A DNA stretch of 64,000 nucleotides from Massilia norwichensis (GCF_024753245.1 NZ_JANUGX010000003.1:62001-126000), one strand, 5' to 3'; counted from the stretch's first letter, positions 17,898 through 26,698 are shown. Numbers and translations: made by a program. The notes: a model not told the origin generated them from the letters alone.

Positions 17898-18332
17898 ATG
17901 AACAAGGCACTGGACGTCACGATCTATCACAACCCCGATTGCGGCACCTCCCGCAACACGCTGGGCCTCATCCGGAATGCCGGCATCGAGCCGACCGTGA
18001 TCGAATACCTTAAGAACCCGCCCGACCGCGCAACACTGGTCAACCTGATTCAGCGCGCAGGCCTGCAGGTTCGCGGCGCCGTACGCGAGAAAGGCACGCC
18101 ATTCCTGGAGCTCGGCCTGGATGATCCCGGGACGACGGACGAGCAACTGATCGACGCGATGCTCGCGCATCCGATTCTGATCAACCGGCCCTTCGTCGTC
18201 ACGCCAGTCGGTGTCCGCCTGTGTCGGCCGTCTGAAGTCGTGCTGGACATCCTGCCGGCGCCGCAGCGTGCCGCCTTCTCGAAAGAGGACGGCGAAGCTG
18301 TCGTCGACGAACAAGGAAAGCGAATCAAATGA
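17898..18332 (+). CDS. arsC: Arsenate reductase, glutaredoxin/Spx type
   Basis: 144 aa, unrelated to the other two ArsC proteins. The N-terminal [12 protein letters not shown] carries the single catalytic Cys (about residue 15) and the downstream GTPF-ELGL and INRPFVV segments are those of the glutaredoxin-coupled ArsC/Spx family. The ATG at 17898 follows GAAAGGA. It is translationally coupled to arsH by an ATGA overlap. Confidence 0.94.
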   Translation: MNKALDVTIYHNPDCGTSRNTLGLIRNAGIEPTVIEYLKNPPDRATLVNLIQRAGLQVRGAVREKGTPFLELGLDDPGTTDEQLIDAMLAHPILINRPFVVTPVGVRLCRPSEVVLDILPAPQRAAFSKEDGEAVVDEQGKRIK

Positions 18333-19045
18333 GTAAAATCCCGAATCTCCCCAACATCAAGCCCGAACTGCTTGACCAGCCTACGCTCGAGAAGCTCGCG
18401 CCAGTGGGCGACCTGAGCCATCCGCCGCGCATCCTGATGCTGTACGGCTCGTTGCGTGAGCGTTCCTTCAGCCGCTTCCTGACCGAGGAAGCCGCGCGCA
18501 TATTGGAGCACTTCGGCGCAGAGGTGAAGATTTTCGATCCGATGGAACTGCCGATGGCCGGCAGCGTGCCGGAGACGCATCCGAAAGTCGTCGAGCTGCG
18601 CGAGCTGTGCCTGTGGTCGGAAGGCCAGGTATGGTGCAGCCCGGAGCGCCATGGTGCGATCACGGCGGTGATGAAGAACCAGATCGACTGGATTCCGCTG
18701 GAAATGGGCGCGATCCGGCCGAGCCAGGGCCGCACGCTGGCGGTGATGCAGGTCTGCGGCGGTTCGCAGTCCTTCAACGTGGTCAACACCCTGCGCCTGC
18801 TGGGGCGCTGGATGCGCATGTTCACGATCCCGAACCAGTCCTCAGTGCCGATGGCCTATAAGGAATTCGACGACGAAGGCCGGATGCGACCGTCTGCCTA
18901 CTACGATCGGGTTGTCGACGTGATGGAGGAGCTCTTCAAGATCACGTTGCTGATGCGGGGGCGAACCGATTTTCTGACCGACCGCTACAGCGAGCGCAAC
19001 GAGCGTGCGCTCAAGGCGATCAATCGGCAGATCGAAAAAATTTGA
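18329..19045 (+). CDS. arsH: ArsH NADPH-dependent FMN reductase / organoarsenical oxidase
   Basis: 238-aa flavodoxin-fold protein. The FMN phosphate loop [39 protein letters not shown] and [20 protein letters not shown] are ArsH hallmarks. Family members oxidise trivalent methylarsenicals to the less toxic pentavalent form. Last gene of the plus-strand ars operon, converging on the YnfA-like gene 47 nt away. Confidence 0.95.
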   Translation: MSKIPNLPNIKPELLDQPTLEKLAPVGDLSHPPRILMLYGSLRERSFSRFLTEEAARILEHFGAEVKIFDPMELPMAGSVPETHPKVVELRELCLWSEGQVWCSPERHGAITAVMKNQIDWIPLEMGAIRPSQGRTLAVMQVCGGSQSFNVVNTLRLLGRWMRMFTIPNQSSVPMAYKEFDDEGRMRPSAYYDRVVDVMEELFKITLLMRGRTDFLTDRYSERNERALKAINRQIEKI

Positions 19046-19092
19046 ACTGCTGAGGCTGGGTTGGCGCCAGCAGACCTCTTACCCGCGGCCAA

Positions 19093-19422
19093 TCAGCCTC
19101 TGGACCAGCCGGAGACAATAATCGCCATTCCGAACAAAGCGATCGCCGCGCCAGCCCAGTCCATGGTCGACAGCTTCACGCCGTCGACCACGCGTAGCCA
19201 GACCAGTGCAGTAGTAACGTAGACGCCGCCATATGCCGCGTACACGCGGCCGCTGGCGGCAGGGTGTAAAGTCAGCAGCCACACGAAGAGTGCCAGGCTT
19301 GCTGCAGCCGGGGCAAGTAGCCAGATCGGGCCATTCTTACGAAGCCATAAATATGGCAGAAAACAGCCTACAATTTCCGCAACGGCTGTGGCAATGAACA
19401 ACAGTCCAGTCTTCCAGATCAT
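19093..19422 (-). CDS. YnfA/UPF0060-family small membrane protein
   Basis: 109 aa with four hydrophobic helices; the segments [20 protein letters not shown] and [20 protein letters not shown] are diagnostic of the YnfA family. It is related in fold to small multidrug exporters. Its place directly after arsH is common in ars clusters, but its substrate there is not established. It is transcribed against the ars operon. Confidence 0.88.
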   Translation of the reverse strand: MIWKTGLLFIATAVAEIVGCFLPYLWLRKNGPIWLLAPAAASLALFVWLLTLHPAASGRVYAAYGGVYVTTALVWLRVVDGVKLSTMDWAGAAIALFGMAIIVSGWSRG

Positions 19423-19701
19423 TAATTCTTCTTTCGTCTACGAGGATCCGTCTGCTTTACATGCCAGTGCTCGACCGAGGTAGCAGAATCCTGTTGGTAA
19501 CAATCCAGGGCGAAGACCAACGGACGGGAAACCTTGTCAGCTTTGGCGTGCATTCGCCGATGCGCATTAACAACGCTGCCTCCTTCCGCATGGTCTGCCA
19601 AAGGGGAGGACCTGGCATTATACGATCAGGAGTTGGACGCCAGGCTGTAAGCGCCGCTGCCAATGCTTGAAAGCGCCCCCCAACCTAATCCATCTTTCCG
19701 T
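19423..19701. other. Spacer between YnfA-like and MFS genes
   Basis: 279 nt with lower coding signal. Overlapping ORFs on both strands (19457-19670) have no recognisable family and no good start context; I see no gene, dyad or terminator that can be supported. Confidence 0.3.
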
Positions 19702-20898
19702 TCAGGACGCGGTTTCCTCACGGAAAAGCCTAAACGCGAGTAAACAAAGTACCGCTTCCACCACGGCAAAAAGGGTCAATGCCTTTCCGAAGTCAAATAA
19801 GCTCAGCACCTCCCCGAAGATGAGACTGCCCAGCCCGAAACCGATGAATAACATAAATACGTTCAGGCCCATCGCTTGTCCTGGGCGCTGGCCCCCGAGG
19901 GATGTCACGATGCCGGCGAACAGCGGCTGGGTCATGTCATAACCCAGCGACAACACAGTTACCGCAAGCGCTGCGACCAGCAACGATGTATGCGAGAGCA
20001 GCGCTGCAGCGGCCAGTGCGCCGAGGCCCAGGCCGAGTGGCACAATGCGCCCGCGGCCGAAGCGATCTGCGGCGCGTCCGATCAAGGGTCCGAACAAAAA
20101 GCCGGGGACGCCGTAACCGAGCAATGCCAAGCCGATACCGACGGGGCCCAGGCCATACTGCCGCTCGAAATACAAGCCGAGCCATGTGAAGACGCCCGAG
20201 TGGAAAATCGAATTGAGCAACACAAACAGATAAGTACGCTGGCCCCGTGCCGATGTGATCAGACCGCGATATGCTTGAAATAGCATGCTCCAGCCGCCCT
20301 GGATGGACTGGGTCGCGTCTGCGATCAGATTCCGATACGGAAGCAGAACGGCCAAGATGCCGGCCCCCGCGATGCCGACGCCGATGAAGATGATGCGCCA
20401 TCCAGTGTACGGCTCCAGAACGGCGCCGATGGTGGAACCGAAAGCCATACCGCCGGCCATGGCGCCAAACAGCCAGCCCAGGGGGCGCCCTCGCCGCTCA
20501 TAAGGGAATAACCGGCCGATCAGGACAAGGGCCAGCGGCACGACGCCACTTGCGCCGAGGCCGGTCATCAGGCGCCAAAACGCGAGTTGCGTGATCGACT
20601 GTGCCGTAGCTGTCAAGGACGTCAGCAGCGCAAACGCGCACAGCGAGGCGGCCATGATCCGCCAGATGCCGATGCGGTCGGCCAACAAACCGTAGGCGAG
20701 CGTTGCCGCACCGTATGGAATGAGATACGCAGGGACGATGAACCCGGTTTCGTGCGGCGAGACCGCGAATGTGGCCGCTAGCTGGGGAATGATGGGGGCC
20801 ACCATGAAGGCCTGAAAGAAGATGATGAACGTTGCGGCAGCGAGCACGCGTAGCAGCGCTTCGCGCTGTCGGTTCATATCAATGGTCGTTGAGGTCAT
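19702..20898 (-). CDS. MFS transporter
   Basis: 398-aa protein with 12 predicted helices. The motif-A-like loop GLLADRIGIWR lies between TM2 and TM3, and GRAADRFGRGR at the half-way repeat. Motif C-like GSTIGAVLEPYTGWR lies in the fifth helix. The best guess is a drug or metabolite exporter; its place beside ars genes suggests an arsenical, but nothing in the sequence proves it. An alternative start MNRQREALL lies 21 nt downstream. Confidence 0.8.
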   Translation of the reverse strand: MTSTTIDMNRQREALLRVLAAATFIIFFQAFMVAPIIPQLAATFAVSPHETGFIVPAYLIPYGAATLAYGLLADRIGIWRIMAASLCAFALLTSLTATAQSITQLAFWRLMTGLGASGVVPLALVLIGRLFPYERRGRPLGWLFGAMAGGMAFGSTIGAVLEPYTGWRIIFIGVGIAGAGILAVLLPYRNLIADATQSIQGGWSMLFQAYRGLITSARGQRTYLFVLLNSIFHSGVFTWLGLYFERQYGLGPVGIGLALLGYGVPGFLFGPLIGRAADRFGRGRIVPLGLGLGALAAAALLSHTSLLVAALAVTVLSLGYDMTQPLFAGIVTSLGGQRPGQAMGLNVFMLFIGFGLGSLIFGEVLSLFDFGKALTLFAVVEAVLCLLAFRLFREETAS

Positions 20899-21056
20899 TG
20901 TTAATATTCTCGTTTCGGGAAATAGTGATCATTCGGCGGCGGCTGCTTCTTCATCAAGGACAAGCTGACGGTGTCTTGAACCCGCTTGGCGGATGGCGGC
21001 AAAATGTACTTACGTTGAATGCTCGCCGCGCACTTCAGTCGTCAATCGTCTCGCAA

Positions 21057-21284
21057 TCAGCTCAAGATCCTGGCTTCGAAGCCCGCAATCTTCAGGGTCG
21101 CCAATATTTGTTCAGCTGTCACCAGTTCGGGGGTGATGACAACAGCGATGCGCTGTGTCTTCGCGCTGGCAACCACTTCTTGAACGCCGGGCATCCGTCC
21201 CAGCGAAAAACGGACCCGGGTCTCGCAGCCACCGCAATGCATCTTCTCCTCGCCAATCACCTCGAAATCGACCTTGGCAATCAT
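21057..21284 (-). CDS. HMA-domain metallochaperone (CopZ-like)
   Basis: 75 aa, a single ferredoxin-like HMA domain. The metal site is MHCGGCETR near residues 15-23, followed by VRFSLGRMPGVQEVVAS and ITPELVTAEQILATL. It starts 24 nt downstream of the stop of the YPC-type ATPase on the same strand, so it is probably co-transcribed and delivers metal to that pump. Monovalent Cu/Ag or thiophilic divalent ions are possible. Confidence 0.85.
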   Translation of the reverse strand: MIAKVDFEVIGEEKMHCGGCETRVRFSLGRMPGVQEVVASAKTQRIAVVITPELVTAEQILATLKIAGFEARILS

Positions 21285-21308
21285 GTTGATATCCTTTCCT
21301 ATAACAGT

Positions 21309-23768
21309 TCAAATCCTGACCGGCTCCGCCGCGCGTCCGACGCTCAAAATCGCATCGAAGAAGAGGCGGGGCCGACCGCGTAGCGAGTTCGAAAAAATGG
21401 CGGTGACGCTGAACGCCATTGCCGCCATCGCCCAGATGGGGTAGACCAGGCCGGTCGCAGCAAGCGGGATCCCGATCCCGTTGAACATGATGGCCAGACA
21501 GACGTTCTGCAACATCTTGCGGTAGCTCCAGCGGCTGATCTCGCGGGCATCCAGAACCGCTTCCAGGCGGTTGTTCAAGATGATGATGTCCGCCGCATCA
21601 ATCGCGATGTCGGCGCCATTCCCCATCGCGATTCCGACGTTTGCCTGCATCAGGGCGACCGAGTCGTTGATCCCATCGCCGACCATCGCGACACTTCCGG
21701 CTTGCTGCATCGTCCTGATCAGGCTTGCCTTCTCCTGCGGAAGCAAGCCTGCATGAACCTCATCGACCCCGACCTCGTTTCCTACACGCTCGACGGCAGC
21801 CCTGTTATCGCCACTCATCAGGATCGTGCGTATTCCTGCCTGGCGTAGCCGGTCTATCGTATATTTGGCGTTCGGCCGAACGGCATCACCGAAGGCGAGC
21901 AACCCGAGAACTGCGTTCTCGCGCGCTACGAGAACGACGGTCCTGCCTTTTTCTTCCAGCGTTCGTACCCGCGACTCGATGTCCCCCAAGGGCACTGCCT
22001 GCTCTTTGAAAAACACAATATTTCCGACCAGGACCATTTGATTCTTCAGCGTCGCCCGCACGCCCCGGCCCGGCACCGCTTCAAAGTGGTCGAGCGGCGG
22101 CAGTCCAATCCCGCGTTCCAGCGCTGCAGTCATTACGGCTTTTGCCAGCGGGTGCTCCGAAGCCGTTTCCACCGCGGCCGCCACGCCAAGTAATTCGTCT
22201 TCCGTGTCGCTCACAGCTTCCAGTTCAAGCAGATCCGGCTTGCCTTCGGTAAGCGTCCCCGTCTTGTCGAACACGATGTGTGTCACCAGCCGCAACCCCT
22301 GGAAGGCTTCGCCCGTGCGCATCAGTATGCCGCGCTCCGCAGCTTCGCCAGCACCGCGAACGATCGCCAGCGGCGCCGAGATGCCGAGGGCGCAAGGGTA
22401 GCCCATCACGAGAACCGTAAGGCCTGCAAACACGGCACGCTCGATGCCCGGGCTGTTGCCGGTCAGCAAAGGGAGAATCCACCAGGCGAGAAAGGAAAGT
22501 GCGGACAGCGACAGCACGGCAGGAGCGTAGAGCTTCAGCACCTTGTCGACCAGGTGCAGCATTCCGGGCTTCAAGGCGCGGGCATCCTCGACCTCTTGCA
22601 CTACGCGCTGCAGAAAACTGCTTGCTCCGACCGCGGTCACGCGAACAAGTAATGTACCCAGTCCGTTCATCGATCCCCCGACGACAGTGCCGCCGGCCCT
22701 GCACTCGACCGGAAGCGGCTCGCCGGTGACCAGCGAGACGTCGACGGACGAATGGCCGTCGGCCACGACGCCGTCGACCGGGATACGCTGGCCAGGACGG
22801 ACACGCACCAGGTCGCCGATAACGACCTGTTCGATCGGAAGCTCTTGTTCCTGGCCATTACGCAGCACGTACGCGGTGTCGGGCTGCAGATCAAGCAAGC
22901 GCCGCACCGCTTGTGAGCTGCGCGTCTTCACGATTAGCGATAGCCACTCCGAAAAGATGTGGTAATTGCAGACCATGACAGCCACACAGAAGAAGGGGGC
23001 TGCCGGAAAGGTCGGGCCGCCGGCAACGATGCCGTACACGCCGCCGGCCAGGCCCGCAAACGCCGCTCCTTCCAGCAAGACGTGCTGGTTGATGATCCGG
23101 CGTCGCAGCGATTGCCAGGCGATGTAAAGGATTTGCCGCGCGAGCACGAAGACGACTACCACGGCAAGAACGGCAGCGAGCCAAGCTTCGTGGCCCCCCA
23201 TCCGCCCGCTTTGCCGCAGCCATGTCAGGCCAATGACTTCGACCAGCGCAAGGAGTGTTCCTGCAGTCGCTTGCGCCCAACCGCGCGGGCGCAATACGAG
23301 GAACACCGCCGCAATGAGCGATACGGCGACAAACGCTTCGAGTAGTGCGTACCAGAAATCCCCCGGCCGCGCGACCAGCGTCAGCGACCCCAGGCTGAAG
23401 AACGTCGCCCAAAGAAACCGCCTTGCTCCATGTACCAGATCGCGTTCATCCTCTTCAAAGGGCTTTAGCTTGCGTGGATCCGAAATGCTGTAGCCCATCT
23501 GGCGCAGAGTCTCCAGCAGTACCTGTGGCCGAACCTTGGCCGGGTCGTACTCCACCAGCGCCTGCTCGTGCGTAAGGCTGACGGCCACGGCGTCGACGCC
23601 CGGGTGCTGGCGCAGCGCCTTTTCAATCGTGCCCGTGCAAAGTGAGCAGTGCATCCCGGCGACCCGCGCTCGCATGCGCATCCGGTCGGGGTGGCTACCT
23701 GGTTCCTGTGTCCACATAGGGCTTTCCAGATTAGAAGAAGCCTCCAGAGTGCTTTCAGCCGTGCTCAT
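21309..23768 (-). CDS. P1B-type metal ATPase with non-canonical YPC membrane motif
   Basis: 819 aa from the ATG at 23768, chosen because the longer reading to 23822 passes through the putative -10 box at 23798-23803. Domains: an HMA with GMHCSLCTG (Cys 41 and 44), actuator TGEP, the TM6 motif Y457-P458-C459 instead of CPC, D501-[12 protein letters not shown] and [11 protein letters not shown]. The last helices read [10 protein letters not shown] and [13 protein letters not shown], recalling the YN and MxxSS motifs of Cu(I) pumps but altered. It is therefore a derived copper-type ATPase whose ion is uncertain. It is divergent from a ZntR-like regulator and followed by an HMA chaperone. Confidence 0.88.
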   Translation of the reverse strand: MSTAESTLEASSNLESPMWTQEPGSHPDRMRMRARVAGMHCSLCTGTIEKALRQHPGVDAVAVSLTHEQALVEYDPAKVRPQVLLETLRQMGYSISDPRKLKPFEEDERDLVHGARRFLWATFFSLGSLTLVARPGDFWYALLEAFVAVSLIAAVFLVLRPRGWAQATAGTLLALVEVIGLTWLRQSGRMGGHEAWLAAVLAVVVVFVLARQILYIAWQSLRRRIINQHVLLEGAAFAGLAGGVYGIVAGGPTFPAAPFFCVAVMVCNYHIFSEWLSLIVKTRSSQAVRRLLDLQPDTAYVLRNGQEQELPIEQVVIGDLVRVRPGQRIPVDGVVADGHSSVDVSLVTGEPLPVECRAGGTVVGGSMNGLGTLLVRVTAVGASSFLQRVVQEVEDARALKPGMLHLVDKVLKLYAPAVLSLSALSFLAWWILPLLTGNSPGIERAVFAGLTVLVMGYPCALGISAPLAIVRGAGEAAERGILMRTGEAFQGLRLVTHIVFDKTGTLTEGKPDLLELEAVSDTEDELLGVAAAVETASEHPLAKAVMTAALERGIGLPPLDHFEAVPGRGVRATLKNQMVLVGNIVFFKEQAVPLGDIESRVRTLEEKGRTVVLVARENAVLGLLAFGDAVRPNAKYTIDRLRQAGIRTILMSGDNRAAVERVGNEVGVDEVHAGLLPQEKASLIRTMQQAGSVAMVGDGINDSVALMQANVGIAMGNGADIAIDAADIIILNNRLEAVLDAREISRWSYRKMLQNVCLAIMFNGIGIPLAATGLVYPIWAMAAMAFSVTAIFSNSLRGRPRLFFDAILSVGRAAEPVRI

Positions 23769-23797
23769 GAGTTGGTCCGAAGTTGTCGAATGCCGCC

Positions 23798-23829
23798 ATT
23801 CTGAAGGCTGGAGCATAGTCAAGGGTCAA
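23798..23829 (-). promoter_or_regulatory. MerR-type promoter for the YPC ATPase (TTGACC-N20-CAGAAT)
   Basis: Minus strand: -35 TTGACC at 23829-23824, a 20-nt spacer, and -10 CAGAAT at 23803-23798, about 30 nt before the ATPase ATG. The long spacer is characteristic of promoters activated by MerR-family proteins. Confidence 0.55.
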
Positions 23830-23854
23830 GGCCTTTTCGCTCGCAAGACAGGGC

Positions 23855-23886
23855 TTGACTCTGGACCTACCTCCAGGGTTTAGAAT
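23855..23886 (+). promoter_or_regulatory. MerR-type promoter/operator (TTGACT-N20-TAGAAT) of the regulator operon
   Basis: TTGACT at 23855-23860, TAGAAT at 23881-23886 and a 20-nt spacer containing the dyad CTGGA-CCTACC-TCCAG (23861-23876). It resembles ZntR/PbrR-type operators. Because the -10 covers the ATG at 23885, that ATG cannot be the start codon. Confidence 0.72.
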
Positions 23887-23902
23887 GCAATCGGAGGTGC
23901 AA

Positions 23903-24331
23903 GTGATAACGATAGGAAAACTGGCAACATTGTCGGGCGTGACGGTCGATACGCTGCGGTTTTATGAGCGCGAGGGCCTACTCGCTCCGGCGAGCAAGAG
24001 CGAAGGCGGTTACCGGCTCTATGATGAGGATTCGGTCGTCCGGCTCCGGTTCATCAAACAGGCGCGGGACTGCGGCTTCACGCTGGGCGAAATCCAGCAG
24101 TTGCTGGTGTTGCGCGGCCAGAGCGAGGCCTGCTGTGGCGATGTCCGGCAGCGGGCGATCGAAAAGAAGCTGCAGGTGGAGGGAAAGATACGGGCACTCT
24201 CGGCCATGTCCAAGGCGCTGGACCATTTGATCGCTGACTGTGCCAATGAAACCCACCCTATCAACGGCTGCCCGATCCTGGCGGCTCTCGAGAAGGCAAG
24301 CACATCTTCCGACAACGAAGGAAAAACGTGA
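23903..24331 (+). CDS. ZntR-like MerR-family metal regulator
   Basis: 142 aa starting at GTG 23903, 5 nt after the ribosome-binding site CGGAGG; the ATG at 23885 lies inside the promoter. The winged HTH is ITIGKLATLSGVTVDTLRFY. The metal-site residues are Cys 78, Cys 113, His 118 and Cys 123, which match ZntR Cys79, Cys114, His119 and Cys124 with a shift of one; ZntR Cys115 is Ala here. It should activate both divergent promoters. The stop overlaps the GTG of the thioredoxin-like gene. Zn, Cd, Pb or Hg are the plausible inducers. Confidence 0.9.
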   Translation: MITIGKLATLSGVTVDTLRFYEREGLLAPASKSEGGYRLYDEDSVVRLRFIKQARDCGFTLGEIQQLLVLRGQSEACCGDVRQRAIEKKLQVEGKIRALSAMSKALDHLIADCANETHPINGCPILAALEKASTSSDNEGKT

Positions 24332-24594
24332 AGATTGAACTGTTCTACGCACCAGGCTGCGACAAATGCGCTGCCAATCGTGAGAATCTCAAGGCAGCTG
24401 CCAGCCAGTGCATCCCTGACGTCGAGTGGTGCGAGTTGAACGTGCTCGAGCATATGGAATATGCCGTCGAACTTGGGGTGCTTACCTTGCCGGCCATCGC
24501 CATCGAGGGAGTGCTCGAGTTCCCGGCGCTGCCAAACGTGAAGCAGTTTGCCGCTGCCATCGCTCGTAAGGCGGCCAGCGTGGAAAGGTCATGA
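24328..24594 (+). CDS. Thioredoxin/glutaredoxin-like CxxC protein
   Basis: 88 aa with a thioredoxin-like fold: first strand KIELFYAPGCDKC with a CDKC redox pair at residues 11-14, and the cis-Pro loop VLTLPAIAIEG with LEFPALP following. It has no signal peptide, so it acts in the cytoplasm. GTG start overlapping the regulator's stop, and ATGA overlap with the CcdA-like gene, so all three are translationally linked. It may donate electrons to the CcdA-like membrane protein, or bind and shuttle thiophilic metal; both are inference. Confidence 0.75.
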   Translation: MKIELFYAPGCDKCAANRENLKAAASQCIPDVEWCELNVLEHMEYAVELGVLTLPAIAIEGVLEFPALPNVKQFAAAIARKAASVERS

Positions 24595-25292
24595 TCATGG
24601 ATCCCTCAGCGCTGGGGCAAGCCGTCCAGCATGCCGGTTTCGCTGCTGTTGGCGTAGGGTTTCTGACCGGTCTCTTCTTCAGCCTGAATCCCGTGGCCGT
24701 CGCGGCGATCCCGGTGTCGCTCGCTTACGTCACAAAGGCGCGGGACCGGAGCGAGTCCATCACCTTTGGAAGCATGTTCATTCTTGGCATGCTCGCGATG
24801 CACGTGCTGCTCGGGTTGCTGGCCGGCCTGAGCGGACTTTGGGTCGCGCGCCTGCTCGGGCGCCAATGGGGACTCGTGCTTGGGCCGTTCCTGATTCTCC
24901 TCGGTCTGATCTGGCCGGGCTGGCTTCGATTGCCGCTCCCGACCGTGTCCGTTCGCGCGCGGCGTGTTACCGGCGTTTGGGGCGCCTTCACGTTGGGCAT
25001 GGTCTTCTCGGTAGCGGTCTGCCCATTTTGCACGCCAGCCTTGCTGGTCCTGTTGGGAGGGGCCGCTTCGGCCGGCTCGCCACTACTGGGCGCTGCGTTG
25101 CTGTTGGCATTCGCGATCGGGCGCTCGATCCCTGTTGGCTTGGGGGCGTGGGCTATAGGCTGGCTGGAGAACTTGAAGCCATTTTCCAAATACTCGAAAA
25201 CGTTCGAAGTCATCGGTGGCATCGCGCTGATCGCGGCGGGGCTATACATGCTGAACGCCTATTTCTTCATCATTCCATCGCTGGCGGCGTGA
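24591..25292 (+). CDS. CcdA/DsbD-like membrane protein with a single CPFC site
   Basis: 233 aa, six hydrophobic helices in two related halves. The first helix reads FFSLNPVAVAAIPVSLAYV, where CcdA has a Cys after SP; here that Cys is Val. The matching second-half helix reads VAVCPFCTPALLVLLGG with two Cys (CPFC). The segment AFAIGRSIPVGLGAWAIGWL fits the CcdA superfamily. The Cys arrangement is therefore unlike the CcdA pair and may serve metal transfer or a different thiol relay. Coupled with the thioredoxin-like gene. Confidence 0.75.
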   Translation: MIMDPSALGQAVQHAGFAAVGVGFLTGLFFSLNPVAVAAIPVSLAYVTKARDRSESITFGSMFILGMLAMHVLLGLLAGLSGLWVARLLGRQWGLVLGPFLILLGLIWPGWLRLPLPTVSVRARRVTGVWGAFTLGMVFSVAVCPFCTPALLVLLGGAASAGSPLLGAALLLAFAIGRSIPVGLGAWAIGWLENLKPFSKYSKTFEVIGGIALIAAGLYMLNAYFFIIPSLAA

Positions 25293-25313
25293 GCCGCCTC
25301 AACGGTGATCGCC

Positions 25314-25511
25314 ATGAGCGAATCGACCACGTTATCTGATGACATCACAGCGGCATTCGGACGCGCGTGCAGGGAGAAGGACTGGCAAATTGCCGAGTTC
25401 CTACTCCAGGCACTGGAAGCACTGTCCGAGCGCGACCAGGCCGATGAACAGGCACGAAGGACGCGCCACCTCCGGCTTGTTTTCTCCTCTGAGAGTCGAT
25501 TAATACCTTGA
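25314..25511 (+). CDS. Small hypothetical cytoplasmic protein
   Basis: 65 aa from the ATG at 25314 (a GTG at 25305 is possible). It is rich in Ala and charged residues, predicted all-helical (AFGRACREKDWQIAEFLLQA), without membrane segment or signal. It lies 21 nt after the CcdA-like gene on the same strand, so it is probably the last gene of that operon. No function is recognised. Confidence 0.5.
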   Translation: MSESTTLSDDITAAFGRACREKDWQIAEFLLQALEALSERDQADEQARRTRHLRLVFSSESRLIP

Positions 25512-25596
25512 GAACGCTCTTGCAGGTAAGATGCGAACCGTTAACACCTTGTTTGCCGCTGCGACTGGCCGGCCACTGGCAAGGACGTGAAAGAAA

Positions 25597-25995
25597 TCAG
25601 TCATCGATCAGTGCCTGGATTATTGGGCAACCGGCACCAGGATGCTCGCTATCACAGCGCGATACCATCGTTGCGAGCGCTGTCTTCATTGCAAGCAGAT
25701 CGCTTAATTTAGCCTCTACCATGGCGAGCTTCTTCGCTGCCAGGTCGCGGGTGCTGGCACAGGTCTGCGAGCCTTCCAGCTTGAGAAGACTCGCGATTTC
25801 ATCGAGCGTAAAGCCAAGGTGTTGTGCCCGCTTGATGAAGCGAATCCGGCGTACATCCTCGCCCGCATAGGTGCGGTAGCCGCTGTACGGCCGCGCCGGC
25901 TCATCGATCAGTCCACTTCGTTGATAGAACCGGACCGTCTCCACATTCACGCCGGCGGCGCTGGCCAAGCGGCTGATGGTCATTTTCTCTGTCAT
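25597..25995 (-). CDS. merR: MerR mercuric resistance regulator
   Basis: Hg(II)-dependent activator, 132 aa. HTH ISRLASAAGVNVETVRFY; the three Hg-binding Cys are at 79, 114 and 123, equivalent to Tn501 MerR 82, 117 and 126, in the usual surroundings SQTCAS and CDSEHPGAGC. It is divergent from merTP across a 66-nt region with the mer operator dyad. Identification is secure. Confidence 0.94.
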   Translation of the reverse strand: MTEKMTISRLASAAGVNVETVRFYQRSGLIDEPARPYSGYRTYAGEDVRRIRFIKRAQHLGFTLDEIASLLKLEGSQTCASTRDLAAKKLAMVEAKLSDLLAMKTALATMVSRCDSEHPGAGCPIIQALIDD

Positions 25996-25999
25996 GTAC

Positions 26000-26031
26000 T
26001 TTACTCCGTATATGTGTACGGAGTTTATCCT
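26000..26031 (+). promoter_or_regulatory. mer operator/promoter with perfect 8-bp dyad
   Basis: TTTACT (26000-26005) and TATCCT (26026-26031) flank the dyad ACTCCGTA-TATGTG-TACGGAGT (26003-26024). The CCGTA...TACGG core and the long spacer (about 20 nt) match MerR-controlled mer promoters. Confidence 0.85.
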
Positions 26032-26061
26032 GTTTCACCATAAAAGCTGTTTGGAGCGAGC

Positions 26062-26406
26062 ATGGCAATCGGAACGAAGGGATCCTTGGTCGCAGGCGCG
26101 TTGGCGGCGCTTGGCGCCTCAGCATGTTGCGCCGGTCCGCTCATCCTCCTGCTGCTCGGCATTAGCGGCGGATGGGCATCTCACCTGATTGCGTTCGAAC
26201 CCTACAGCCCCTACTTCACCGCGCTGACGGTGCTATTTTTAGGAGCCGCCTTCCACAACTTGTACCTGCGCCGGCGCGCCTGCGCGCTTGGCGACGCCTG
26301 CGCCGTTGACCGTGTCCTCAGGAACCAGCGCATCATGTTCTGGTTCGTTGCCGTCCCCTCCGTACTACTGCTGACGTTTCCCTTGTACGCCCCGCTGTTC
26401 TATTAA
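26062..26406 (+). CDS. merT: MerT mercuric ion transporter
   Basis: 114 aa inner-membrane Hg(II) uptake protein with three helices. The first carries the Cys pair ASACCAGPL, and the cytoplasmic loop carries CALGDAC, the two vicinal Cys sites of MerT. ATG at 26062 preceded by TTGGAGCG. First gene after the mer operator, followed by merP after 12 nt. Confidence 0.94.
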   Translation: MAIGTKGSLVAGALAALGASACCAGPLILLLLGISGGWASHLIAFEPYSPYFTALTVLFLGAAFHNLYLRRRACALGDACAVDRVLRNQRIMFWFVAVPSVLLLTFPLYAPLFY

Positions 26407-26418
26407 AAGGATTTCCCG

Positions 26419-26694
26419 ATGCGTATTTCTACATTAATCGTGTCCGTGTTACTGAGCGGATCAGCCTTCGCCGGCACCTCAGAAACGCTTACCCTTAACG
26501 TGCAAAACATGACCTGTGCCGGATGCCCGATCACGGTCAAGAAGGCGCTTGAACACGTTCCTGGCGTGAGCGAGGTGAGCATCGACTTCGTGCACAAGAC
26601 GGCCACCGTGCACCTGGATACGGACAAAGCCAACGTCTCCATGCTGACCAAAGCGACCGCTGACGCAGGCTTCCCTTCGACCGTCAGGAAGTGA
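26419..26694 (+). CDS. merP: MerP periplasmic mercury-binding protein
   Basis: 91 aa with a signal peptide cleaved after about residue 19 (GSAFA), then an HMA domain with the site NMTCAGCPITVKKAL. It receives Hg(II) in the periplasm and passes it to MerT. Confidence 0.95.
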   Translation: MRISTLIVSVLLSGSAFAGTSETLTLNVQNMTCAGCPITVKKALEHVPGVSEVSIDFVHKTATVHLDTDKANVSMLTKATADAGFPSTVRK

Positions 26695-26698
26695 TGCG

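Noticed and set aside
19046..19092. Possible terminator between arsH and the YnfA-like gene (CTGCTG...CAGCAG)
   Set aside because: The stem is only 6 bp with mismatches beyond it and no T-run on either strand, so it is not strong enough to list.
19457..19670. Overlapping ORFs on both strands between YnfA-like and MFS genes
   Set aside because: I considered a transposase fragment, but no conserved motif could be named on either strand.
23855..23902. Upstream starts for the ZntR-like regulator (TTG at 23855, ATG at 23885)
   Set aside because: Both fall within the -35/-10 promoter elements; the GTG at 23903 follows a good ribosome-binding site and gives the usual MerR N-terminus.
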